Assembly (NCBI GenBank): GCA_964572825.1
Contig: CAZNGS010000116.1
Span: 1 to 6,264 of the forward strand
DNA from: CAYVBE01 sp964572825
GTDB taxonomy: Bacteria > Planctomycetota > Brocadiia > SM23-32
Direction: 5' to 3'
Length of the DNA stretch: 6,264 nucleotides
Under the pieces are notes generated by a model that ran no database searches, was not told the origin of the DNA, and saw only the letters and a program-made list of their open reading frames with translations. A program made the position numbers and the translations under genes. Shown piece after piece: positions 1 to 6,244 of the stretch. How positions within the stretch are numbered: the first letter of the stretch is position 1; each line of letters starts with the position of its first letter.

Positions 1-512
1 CGATGCTTCATCTCGGCCGCGATGGACTTCGCGTTCGGGCCAACGGTAACCCCGGTGGCGCCGGTGGCATCCGAGCACTGCTCGGGGTGGCGCGAACGGA
101 ACCGCTTGTTGCAGCGGGGGCAATAGCCGCTTTCTGTGACGAACCGCCTGTGGACGGGCCGCACGGGAGGGATATCGCTCTGGATATGCTCGTGCTGCTT
201 TCTGCGCTGCAGTGCTCCTCCGCACTCGGGGCACTGCGCAAGCGGAACCTGGACGGTTTTCAGTTCGCTCTCCGGCGGCGGCTCTCGTCTTTTGAAGGGG
301 CCCTGTGCGGGCTTTCGGCCGGGGCTTCCCTTCGGCTTGCGGCGTTTGTCTTTGCCGGGGCGGCCGAAAGGCGTGGCCTGTCGCTTGCTCTGGCGCAGGC
401 TCTCCTCCAGCCGCTCGATGCGCTGGCGGAGGGAGCGGTTCTCGGCCTTCAAGGCCCGCAGCTCGCGCCGGAGCCTTCGGCATCCGGGACAGCCTTGTTC
501 GGTTTCGCTCAT
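1..512 (-). CDS. IS66-family transposase (TnpC-type), N-terminal part, cut by window edge
   Basis: Reading the minus strand from the ATG at 512-510 gives 170 codons open to the window edge with no stop, so the C-terminal part, including the DDE catalytic core, lies outside. Visible layout: a CPGC pair (C8, C11); a charged leucine-rich coiled coil at about residues 12-45 (RELRALKAENRSLRQRIERL); a basic Pro/Gly/Lys-rich linker with PFGRPGKDKRRKPKG (about 48-62) and PGRKP; then a zinc finger built from CPEC (C94, C97) and CPRC (C131, C134); then VGPNAKSIAAEMKH leading into the DDE region. This order (coiled-coil/homeodomain-like segment, zinc-finger binding domain, transposase core) is that of IS66 TnpC. 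The upstream 210 bp have no room for tnpA or tnpB, so a tnpC-only element (ISBst12-like group) is likely. The start is chosen because the coiled coil begins right after it; the Shine-Dalgarno is weak (GAGCGG about 2 nt upstream, too close to be convincing). The plus-strand frame over the same DNA is a shadow. Confidence 0.9.
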   Translation of the reverse strand, partial: MSETEQGCPGCRRLRRELRALKAENRSLRQRIERLEESLRQSKRQATPFGRPGKDKRRKPKGSPGRKPAQGPFKRREPPPESELKTVQVPLAQCPECGGALQRRKQHEHIQSDIPPVRPVHRRFVTESGYCPRCNKRFRSRHPEQCSDATGATGVTVGPNAKSIAAEMKH

Positions 513-520
513 TACCGCTC

Positions 521-550
521 AGCATACGGAAGGGCCGGTGTCGGTTTCAA
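521..550 (-). promoter_or_regulatory. Candidate sigma70-type promoter of the IS66 transposase
   Basis: On the minus strand TTGAAA (550-545) is followed after 18 bp by TATGCT (526-521). Each hexamer matches the sigma70 consensus at four of six positions (TTGACA, TATAAT). The predicted start of transcription falls within a few bases of the ATG at 512, implying a leaderless or nearly leaderless message, which would fit the absence of a well-spaced Shine-Dalgarno. This is a motif match only. Confidence 0.3.
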
Positions 551-702
551 ATGGCCGGGGCCCATTCAGGGTCCCGGCCCGGTGCAGGCGCCCAGTGAAC
601 CCCGCACGGGGGATGCATCGGGAAATCTGGGGAGCGAAAAAACGGCACGATTCTCGTTGACAGAGTCCCGGGGGGGTACACTATGCTGGTAGCGTAGGCA
701 AC

Positions 703-722
703 GACGGTAAACACTTACCGTC
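703..722. repeat. Perfect 8-bp inverted repeat at the IS end/gene junction
   Basis: GACGGTAA at 703-710 and TTACCGTC at 715-722 are exact reverse complements separated by ACAC. The minus-strand copy contains the 5'-GTAA expected for an IS66 terminus. In RNA it would form an 8-bp stem with a 4-nt loop directly after the phosphorylase stop codon (725-723), so it might also work as a 3' hairpin. There is no T tract after it in the direction of transcription, so it is not a canonical intrinsic terminator. Its two arms span the proposed element boundary at 718. Confidence 0.5.
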
Positions 723-3104
723 TCAATTCAGCTCTACCTCCACGGTGTTCTCACGCGCGCATTCTTCGATCGGCAGCAAGTCGCCTTCCATCGACTCTCC
801 GTTCAGGCGCAGGGATCTCACCCCGTGGCCCTGCGGGCCGTTGTGGATTGTGATGTCGAACCGCCTGCCGCGGAATAGCCGCCTGACCCGGACCTGGCCC
901 CAGTGGGAGGGCAGGCACGGGTCGATGCGGAGGCCGTCGTAGTCCGGCCGGACGCCCAGGATGTACTGCGCCGGTGCGTGGTAAGACCATGTAGCCGTGC
1001 CGCTGAGCCAGGGGCATCGCGACGTGCCGAACCGACGGCTGTACCTGCCGTGCGTGCTCTGCGCATAGACGTAGGGCTCGACCTCACGCAGGTCCGCCCG
1101 CTCGTTATACGCCGAGGGCATGTAGGCGCGGAAATACTCGTAGGCCCGGTCGCCGCGGCGCAGCATGCACTCGGCCATGACGACCCAGCCCTGGGGGTGC
1201 TGGAAGATGCCGGCGTTCTCCTTCATGCCGGAGTTGAACAGCACCGCGCGCACGACGTGGTGGTCGGTCTCCTCGAAGGGCGGGTCGCAGATGGCGATCC
1301 CGTATTCCGTCGCCAGGTGCTCGTGCACGGAGTCCATGGCCTCTCGGGCCTGCTGGTCGGTTGCGGCGCCGCTGATCACGGCCCAGCTCTGAGGGTTGAG
1401 GAATATCGCACCCTCATCGTTGCGACGGCTGCCGATCACGGAGCCGTCCTCCCGGAAGGCCCGCACGAACCACTCGCCGTCCCAGGTGTGCTCCTGGAGG
1501 CTCTCGTCCAGTTTTTGGAGCTCCGAGCGGGCCCACCGGACCTCCTCGCCCAGTTCCAGGCGCTCGCAGATGTCGGCGTAAGTGACCAGGGCCAGCCTGA
1601 GCTGCATGGCCACGAAGACCGACTCACCGCGGTAGCCCAGGCAGAGGCAGTCGTTCCAGTCCGCCCCCAGGCCACACGGCAGACCGTGTGCTCCGCTCCG
1701 CTCCAGGTTGAACTCGATGGCTCGCCGCAGGTGCCCCAGCACGGTGGCCTCGCCGCTGTCGGCATACGGGAGCACCCTGTCGTAGAAACCGAGGTCGCCG
1801 GTTTCTTTGACGTAGGCCGGCACCGCATTGAAGAGCCACATGCAGTCGTCGCTGCGGTAGTTCTGCGGCGCCGCCTCGTGGCCGGGCCGGTGCCCCCAGG
1901 GCCTGACCACCGGCATGGCCCCGCCGGTGGATACCTGGCCGGTGATCATCAGCTGCAGCCGCTCGCGCATGCCCTCGCCCAGCAGCGCCGTCGCCGCCAG
2001 CAGGTCCTGCACGGTGTCGCGGTAGCCCAGGCAGCGGCCGCCGCTGTAGACCAGGCTGGCTTCCCGCGACCAGGCGTAGGTGACCAGCGAGTTGTATGCG
2101 CCCCACACGTTGATCATGGAGTCGAAATCGTGGTCGGGCGTGGTGACCACCAGCCGTCCCAGCATGCCGTGCCAGTGCTCCTTGAGCTCCGCCAGCTCCG
2201 CCTCCGCGCGCTCGGGGGAACCAAATTCATCCACCACGGCCCTGCCCACCTCGGCGGCCCGGCCCGGCCCAAGCAGGACGATCAGCGTCCGGCTCTCGCC
2301 GGGTTGCAGGTCGAGGTCCACCTGCAGGACCCCCGCGGCGTTGTCGCCGTGCGCCAGAACGCCCCTGCAGCGCCCCTCCTCGACCACGACGGGATCCGCG
2401 TAAGTGCGGTATGGGCCGAGAAACGCCTCCCGGTCGCCCTCAAATGCGGCGACATCGGCACCGGTCATGGCCATGAAGGCGTGGCGGCACTGATCGTTGT
2501 TCTCGAAATCATCGGGGTCTGGCGGCAGATGATGGTTGACAGCGCACTGGAGGATGTCGTCCGCCACGTCCACCCTGACAATGTACTGGCTGTACTGAAG
2601 GTTGAACTGGTCCTGCCGGTTGTTCCAGTTGTTGGTGAACTCGGCGAAGGAGAAGACCGACAGCTTCCGCGCTTCTTCGCCCGTGTTGGTGAGCTGGAGC
2701 ATCCAGTACTCGAAGTGCCGTCCCAGCGGCACGAAGTAGGTGGACACCATGCGGATGCCGGAGTATTCGGACTCTATGATGGTGTAGGCCGTGCCATGCC
2801 GGCAGGTGCTTTCGTATTCCGACAGGTCCTTGCCCACCGGTTGCCAGGACGCGGACCAGTAATCCCCGCTGGCCCGGTCGCGCAGGTAGAAGTAGCGGCC
2901 GGGCTGGTCCATCGGGATGCTGTTCAGCCGCAGCCGCGTGATGCAGCCGTGGGTCGCGGAACGGTAGAAGCTGTAGCCCCCGGCGTTGTTGGTGATGATG
3001 GCCCCGTAGACCATGTCGCCCAGGTAGTTGGACCACGAGCGGGGCGTGTCGGGCCTCTCGATCACGTACTCTTTGGCTTCGTCGTCGAAGTATCCGTAGC
3101 GCAT
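723..3104 (-). CDS. GH94 family glycoside phosphorylase (cellobiose/diacetylchitobiose phosphorylase-like)
   Basis: A 793-residue inverting phosphorylase that would split a beta-linked disaccharide with phosphate, giving an alpha-sugar 1-phosphate and a free sugar. No signal peptide is visible, so it is probably cytosolic. The family order is complete: N-terminal beta-sandwich from YGYFDDEAKEYVIERP (about 1-290), helical linker (about 295-320), (alpha/alpha)6 barrel (about 325-720) and a C-terminal beta tail ending VEVELN. By comparison with Vibrio diacetylchitobiose phosphorylase from memory, the general acid is D485 in ADWNDC (481-486). R347, R362 and D363 (in GYRDT) and W483 line the sugar site; R357, H636 (in GIFQHPQGW) and T703 (in SGTATW) bind phosphate. 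All are present, so the enzyme should be active. Length matches the usual 790-815 residues. The acceptor-site loop is GYRGESVF, without the long insert of Clostridium thermocellum cellobiose phosphorylase; I cannot choose among cellobiose, chitobiose, laminaribiose or another disaccharide. The start has a strong SD and lies 15 bp after the phosphoesterase stop, so co-transcription is likely. An IS66 end abuts the stop codon. Confidence 0.95.
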   Translation of the reverse strand: MRYGYFDDEAKEYVIERPDTPRSWSNYLGDMVYGAIITNNAGGYSFYRSATHGCITRLRLNSIPMDQPGRYFYLRDRASGDYWSASWQPVGKDLSEYESTCRHGTAYTIIESEYSGIRMVSTYFVPLGRHFEYWMLQLTNTGEEARKLSVFSFAEFTNNWNNRQDQFNLQYSQYIVRVDVADDILQCAVNHHLPPDPDDFENNDQCRHAFMAMTGADVAAFEGDREAFLGPYRTYADPVVVEEGRCRGVLAHGDNAAGVLQVDLDLQPGESRTLIVLLGPGRAAEVGRAVVDEFGSPERAEAELAELKEHWHGMLGRLVVTTPDHDFDSMINVWGAYNSLVTYAWSREASLVYSGGRCLGYRDTVQDLLAATALLGEGMRERLQLMITGQVSTGGAMPVVRPWGHRPGHEAAPQNYRSDDCMWLFNAVPAYVKETGDLGFYDRVLPYADSGEATVLGHLRRAIEFNLERSGAHGLPCGLGADWNDCLCLGYRGESVFVAMQLRLALVTYADICERLELGEEVRWARSELQKLDESLQEHTWDGEWFVRAFREDGSVIGSRRNDEGAIFLNPQSWAVISGAATDQQAREAMDSVHEHLATEYGIAICDPPFEETDHHVVRAVLFNSGMKENAGIFQHPQGWVVMAECMLRRGDRAYEYFRAYMPSAYNERADLREVEPYVYAQSTHGRYSRRFGTSRCPWLSGTATWSYHAPAQYILGVRPDYDGLRIDPCLPSHWGQVRVRRLFRGRRFDITIHNGPQGHGVRSLRLNGESMEGDLLPIEECARENTVEVELN

Positions 3105-3108
3105 CGGT

Positions 3109-3114
3109 CCTCCT
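3109..3114 (-). promoter_or_regulatory. Strong Shine-Dalgarno of the GH94 gene
   Basis: On the minus strand AGGAGG (3114-3109) is followed by ACCG and the ATG at 3104. It lies inside the 15-bp gap after the upstream stop codon (3122-3120), so the same ribosomes or message can serve both genes. It fixes the GH94 start. Confidence 0.8.
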
Positions 3115-3119
3115 CTCGG

Positions 3120-4949
3120 TCATTGCCGGGCGGGATTGCCCTCTTTCGGCTCCACGGCCCAGTGGACGGGCGGGCCGGGGTACTGAAGGTCGAAGTAGAG
3201 CTCTCGATCCCCGGAGAGGGACGGCTGGTAACCCCAGGTAAAGGCTCTATGCTGGTCGTGGAAAGTGGCGCCATCGTAGCGCAGGCGCACGTCGCTCAGT
3301 TTCGGGCTCCCGCGACCGTCCGCCGGGTGCAGCGTCACGCGGTTGAGGCGCCGCAGCAGCTGCGGCGGGATCTCGGCCGTCACCGTCTCACCGGCCGGGG
3401 TGACCGGGAGTGTGCACGCGTCCTGACCGTTGACGACGAGCACGGCAGGCTCACCCAGACCGTCCGTCTTGCCGACGAGCGCGGCCGGGCCGACCGCCGT
3501 AAAAGACTCCCGTTTACCGGTCAGAATCAAATAAGGCTCCGCGACGTGCCGGCTTCCCTCCGGGAACTCGACTCCCACCGAGATGTCGTAGAAACCTTCC
3601 GGCAGAACCGCGGTCCGAAACCGGGCCTCGAAGTCGCCCCACAGCAGGCGGCCCTCGACTGCGGCTTGCACTTCCGATCGGCCCAGCCGTACCGTCACCG
3701 ACCGGGCCTCCCGAGCAGGATCGAAGAACTGCCCCGCGACGTCGAGCGGCCCGTCCGGGCGGAGCGTCACGAAACGCCGGGGGCGGTTCACCAGGATGGT
3801 GTGCGGCTCTCCCAGCGCCTTGTAGAAGGTATGGATGCCGCCCTTGCCCACGGCCACGATCCGGTAGCCGGGAGGCCGCCCGTCCTGGTTGCGCCGGGGG
3901 TTTCCCCAATGCGTCGGACGCTGTAAGATTCCAGTGATAAGAACCTTTTGGCCGTATCGCGGGGTCTCCTGCCCGGGCGGGAAATACAGCCCCTCGGTGT
4001 GGGTGTGCCCGAAAAGGCCCAGCGCCAGGTCCAACTGCTCCACGGCCTCTCCCCAGCTCGGATTGTGTGCTGCCAGTATGACGGGGGCTACTCGCCCCGC
4101 GGCGTTCACCTGTCGGCTCAGCCACGCTCTCGCCTCGGCAGGGGGGACCTCCCAGCGGCGGCCGGAATAGACAGCGTACTCCACCCCGACGAACCGCACG
4201 CCGGCATGGCTGAAGGCCCAGCGCGCGGGGCATACGTACCTCTCCCAGCAGCCGTTCCCGAAAAGTGGATGCTTCAGGTCTTCCGGACCGAGGGCCTCCC
4301 GTCCCGCTCCTCCGTAGCCCACGGTGTCGTGGTTGCCCGGGACCATGAACAGGGGGGCCGGGAACGCGCGGAAATAGGCGCCGACGGCGCCGAATGTGCG
4401 TTCCAGATCGGGCAGGTCCTGGACGGTGGGGTCTCCGGAACGCATGTCGCCGGTGCAGATGTAAAAACGAGGCTGCACGGGGAGCGCCCGGCACTCCTCC
4501 AGCATCAAGTCCACGGCGGCGAAGTCCATATGCATGTCGGTCAGGTGCACGAAGACGAACGGCCTTTCCTCCTCACAGGGCCGCAACGGGAAGTCAATGC
4601 CGGCCTCTTCCGGAGACTCCATCCGGCGGAACCAGCCCTCGGTTGGCCAGGTGCCGGCAGGGAAATCGACCGAGACCATGAAGAACGGCTCTTCGGACCG
4701 GATCTCGTAAATTCCCGCGTCGTCGGTCGCCGCGGTCCGGTGCCGGGCTGTCAGCCGCACGCCGGGCAGTCCTTCTTCCCCTCCGTCACGCAGGCCGTTG
4801 GCGTTCTTGTCCAGGAAAACCGTGCCGCGTGCTGCGGTAGCGCCCGGGAAAACCGGGTCCTGCGCCCCCTCCGCCGCCTCGGCCGAACAGGCCGCGGCCC
4901 ACATCAGAACCGCCAGACCTAAACAGGATTCTCGGACGTTTGCGATCAT
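3120..4949 (-). CDS. Exported calcineurin-like metallophosphoesterase with SdrD/B-like N-terminal domain
   Basis: A 609-residue secreted or membrane-attached metal-dependent phosphoesterase; substrate unknown. The N-terminus has a signal peptide (hydrophobic about 9-20) ending AAAC at 18-21, a relaxed lipobox; signal peptidase I cleavage after AEA is the alternative. Residues about 41-125 form a B-type beta-sandwich with the signature GTVFLDKNANGLRDGGEEGL (42-61), as in the MetallophosN domain of Bacteroidetes-type phosphoesterases. The catalytic core has all five metal-site blocks: D138-x-H140 (LTDMHMD), GD (167-168), GNHD (205-208), H295 (AAHNP) and GHTH (314-317), so it should bind two metals. 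From about 385 to the end it is beta-rich without a motif I recognise, perhaps a C-terminal sandwich or binding module. The ATG at 4949 is chosen because it opens the signal peptide; its Shine-Dalgarno is weak (GGA about 7 nt upstream). It lies 60 bp after sppA and 15 bp before the GH94 gene, all on one strand. The phosphoesterase call is firm; lipidation and substrate are not. Confidence 0.9.
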   Translation of the reverse strand: MIANVRESCLGLAVLMWAAACSAEAAEGAQDPVFPGATAARGTVFLDKNANGLRDGGEEGLPGVRLTARHRTAATDDAGIYEIRSEEPFFMVSVDFPAGTWPTEGWFRRMESPEEAGIDFPLRPCEEERPFVFVHLTDMHMDFAAVDLMLEECRALPVQPRFYICTGDMRSGDPTVQDLPDLERTFGAVGAYFRAFPAPLFMVPGNHDTVGYGGAGREALGPEDLKHPLFGNGCWERYVCPARWAFSHAGVRFVGVEYAVYSGRRWEVPPAEARAWLSRQVNAAGRVAPVILAAHNPSWGEAVEQLDLALGLFGHTHTEGLYFPPGQETPRYGQKVLITGILQRPTHWGNPRRNQDGRPPGYRIVAVGKGGIHTFYKALGEPHTILVNRPRRFVTLRPDGPLDVAGQFFDPAREARSVTVRLGRSEVQAAVEGRLLWGDFEARFRTAVLPEGFYDISVGVEFPEGSRHVAEPYLILTGKRESFTAVGPAALVGKTDGLGEPAVLVVNGQDACTLPVTPAGETVTAEIPPQLLRRLNRVTLHPADGRGSPKLSDVRLRYDGATFHDQHRAFTWGYQPSLSGDRELYFDLQYPGPPVHWAVEPKEGNPARQ

Positions 4950-5009
4950 GGCACGTCCAATCGTGCTCAGGGATCGGGCAGACGACGGAGGCGGCGCCGG
5001 CCACCCCCC

Positions 5010-5975
5010 TCACAGGCCGGGGCACCACAGGTAGAGGAAGGCGGGGTCCCGCCAGCGAAGCAGTTCAGCCGCGGCCTCCGCCAGCACGTCCGCTCGGTCG
5101 GAGCCGCGGGCGTAGATGTTCGCGTTGTAATGCGGCGCGGCCCGATAGAGGATGACATCGGCGGCCTTGATGCCCGCGAGCTGTTTTGCCTCACTCAGCG
5201 CGTCCTCCAGGTATCCCAGCCGGTCCACCATCTTCAGTTGGAGCGCTTCCTCGGCTGTAACGATACGCCCGTCGGAGATGAACTTCAACTCCTGTTCGCC
5301 CATTTGCGGGCGGTTACGGCGCACCGTCTCCAGGAATCTCTCGAACATCTGCCGGGTCACCCCGTCGAGGATTTCCTTTTCCTCCGGAGTCATGATCCGC
5401 GTGGGCGAACCGATGTCCTTCTTTTCGCCGGACTTGAAAACCTGGGGGCGCAGTCCGAGCTTGTCCAGCAAGCCCTCCACGTTCAGCCAGCGCGTGATCA
5501 CGCCCACCGAGCCGGTCACGCTCGTGGGAGCGGCCACGATGGAGTCCGCCCCCAGCGCGGTGTAATAGGCCCCCGAGGTAGCGATGGACATGAGGCAGGC
5601 GACCACCGGTCTGCCCGTCTCCTCTCTGAACCGACGCACCTCGCGGTAGAGCGCGTCGCTCGCCCCCACCTCACCGCCGGGGCTGTTGATGCGCAAGACC
5701 ACGGCGCGGACGGAGCCGTCCTCCGCTGCCCGGTCCAGCTTTCCCCTCACGCCCGCCACAGTGGCATGCGGCCCGGCCAGCAGCGAGCCTTCCCCGAAGG
5801 AGATCACGCCCTCGACGTCCACGATGGCCACGCGATTGGGTTCCAGCCAGCGCGGCGACTCCTCCACCACCACGGTTTCCAGTTCTCCCGGCCCAGGCAG
5901 TCCGACGGAGATGCAACCGGAAACACTGACGGCAACCACGGCGCTCACGGCCAGCATTACGGTGCGGTGCTTCAT
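5010..5975 (-). CDS. sppA: Signal peptide peptidase SppA (S49 family), predicted lipoprotein
   Basis: A 321-residue serine protease of the S49 clan, which clears leftover signal peptides and misfolded proteins at the membrane. The N-terminus is MKHRTVMLAVSAVVAVSVSGC: a short hydrophobic stretch and a good lipobox (VSGC, lipidated C21), so the enzyme would be lipid-anchored outside the inner membrane instead of held by the usual N-terminal transmembrane helix. The oxyanion-side motif NSPGG is at 97-101. The nucleophile is S134 in ATSGAYY and the general base K186 in KSGEKKDIGS. The 52-residue Ser-to-Lys spacing equals that of Bacillus subtilis SppA (S147, K199). SVTGSVGV (about 151-158) and the C-terminal LYLWCPGL also fit the family. 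The start at 5975 is preferred over an ATG 68 codons upstream, because it is preceded by AGGGAG and begins the signal peptide; the extension is cysteine- and proline-rich and has no export features. It is the first gene of the probable three-gene operon. Confidence 0.93.
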   Translation of the reverse strand: MKHRTVMLAVSAVVAVSVSGCISVGLPGPGELETVVVEESPRWLEPNRVAIVDVEGVISFGEGSLLAGPHATVAGVRGKLDRAAEDGSVRAVVLRINSPGGEVGASDALYREVRRFREETGRPVVACLMSIATSGAYYTALGADSIVAAPTSVTGSVGVITRWLNVEGLLDKLGLRPQVFKSGEKKDIGSPTRIMTPEEKEILDGVTRQMFERFLETVRRNRPQMGEQELKFISDGRIVTAEEALQLKMVDRLGYLEDALSEAKQLAGIKAADVILYRAAPHYNANIYARGSDRADVLAEAAAELLRWRDPAFLYLWCPGL

Positions 5976-5980
5976 GATCT

Positions 5981-5986
5981 CTCCCT
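5981..5986 (-). promoter_or_regulatory. Shine-Dalgarno deciding the sppA start
   Basis: AGGGAG (5986-5981 on the minus strand) is followed by AGATC and the ATG at 5975, a 5-nt spacing. It supports the shorter, lipobox-bearing sppA product over the 389-residue open frame that begins at 6179. Confidence 0.7.
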
Positions 5987-6036
5987 GCTCGTCGAAAACG
6001 GCAAAGGGACATCCTCCCCGTAGCCCCGGTGACAAA

Positions 6037-6065
6037 AGCTTAGCGGGTGGGCGGCGCGCCTTCAA
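6037..6065 (-). promoter_or_regulatory. Candidate sigma70-type promoter of the sppA operon
   Basis: On the minus strand TTGAAG (6065-6060) is separated by 17 bp from TAAGCT (6042-6037). The -35 matches four of six consensus bases and the -10 three of six, including the conserved first two and last positions. Transcription would begin near 6030 and leave a leader of about 55 nt before the sppA ATG. The position is right for the operon, but the match is modest. Confidence 0.35.
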
Positions 6066-6141
6066 GGTCTCGCATCCCCGCTCACCGGGCAGCAGGCAGT
6101 CTGTTGCAGAGCCAGCGAAGGCGCAGTACACTGCCACGTAA

Positions 6142-6171
6142 CTCGACTTTCGACAATTGAAGAGGAAAGCC
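6142..6171. repeat. Direct repeat, copy 1 (upstream of sppA)
   Basis: CTCGACTTTCGACAA (6142-6156), then TTGA, then AGAGGAAAGCC (6161-6171). The same two blocks recur in order at 6217-6244. Each copy holds the inner pair CTTTC and GAAAG, which can pair as a small stem, and a TCGA-CTT-TCGA palindrome. It lies upstream of the candidate sppA promoter. Function is unknown; it could be a regulator binding site or a dispersed intergenic repeat. Confidence 0.75.
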
Positions 6172-6216
6172 CTCCCCATATATAGCGTCCCCGCCGGAGA
6201 ATGGGCGCGCTTTTAG

Positions 6217-6244
6217 CTCGACTTTCGACAAAAAGAGGAAAGCC
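6217..6244. repeat. Direct repeat, copy 2 (window right edge)
   Basis: CTCGACTTTCGACAA (6217-6231), then AA, then AGAGGAAAGCC (6234-6244), matching copy 1 except for a 2-nt instead of 4-nt middle. The copies start 75 bp apart, and the 45 bp between them (6172-6216) contain an AT-rich TATATA and no gene. The spacer is long and the repeat inexact, so this is not read as CRISPR. Confidence 0.75.

Larger units (their letters stand above)
1..718 (-). mobile_element. IS66-family insertion sequence, tnp-proximal end (partial)
   Basis: The element contains the partial transposase at 1-512 and about 206 bp of non-coding DNA upstream of it. Known IS66 elements end in 5'-GTAA and duplicate 8 bp of target. 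Read on the minus strand, GTAAGTG starts at 718, just outside the neighbouring gene's stop codon, so I place the element boundary there. The expected 8 bp target copy would be 719-726 (plus strand CGTCTCAA), which includes that stop codon. The second copy and the other terminus lie beyond the left edge, so neither the boundary nor the duplication can be proven here. The family assignment is secure from the protein; the exact boundary is an inference. Confidence 0.55.

Noticed and set aside
3..692. A 229-codon plus-strand open frame over the left end
   Set aside because: It is the antisense shadow of the IS66 transposase, whose minus-strand reading has a coiled coil, CPEC/CPRC zinc finger and family linker.
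903..3926. A 1007-codon plus-strand open frame spanning parts of two genes
   Set aside because: It runs antisense to the GH94 and phosphoesterase genes, both of which have full family motifs. Long antisense frames are expected in GC-rich DNA with strong third-position bias. Its protein is low-complexity in V, H, R and G and matches no family I know.
3508..4494. Second minus-strand frame inside the phosphoesterase gene
   Set aside because: It is an out-of-frame shadow rich in R, P and G with no domain motif, fully inside a well-supported gene.
4950..5009. Terminator or separate promoter between sppA and the phosphoesterase
   Set aside because: The 60 bp are GC-rich with overlapping GGC/GCC self-complementarity but no clear stem followed by T's and no convincing -35/-10 pair.
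6123..6134. Small palindrome GCAGT-AC-ACTGC as an operator
   Set aside because: A 5-bp half-site is short and likely by chance. It lies well upstream of the candidate promoter and no regulator gene is nearby.
5976..6179. A 68-residue N-terminal extension of SppA from an upstream ATG
   Set aside because: It has no export signal, would bury the lipobox inside the protein, covers the candidate promoter, and the downstream ATG has its own good Shine-Dalgarno.
6142..6244. CRISPR array
   Set aside because: There are only two copies, they differ in length in the middle, the 45-bp spacer is long, and no cas gene is present.
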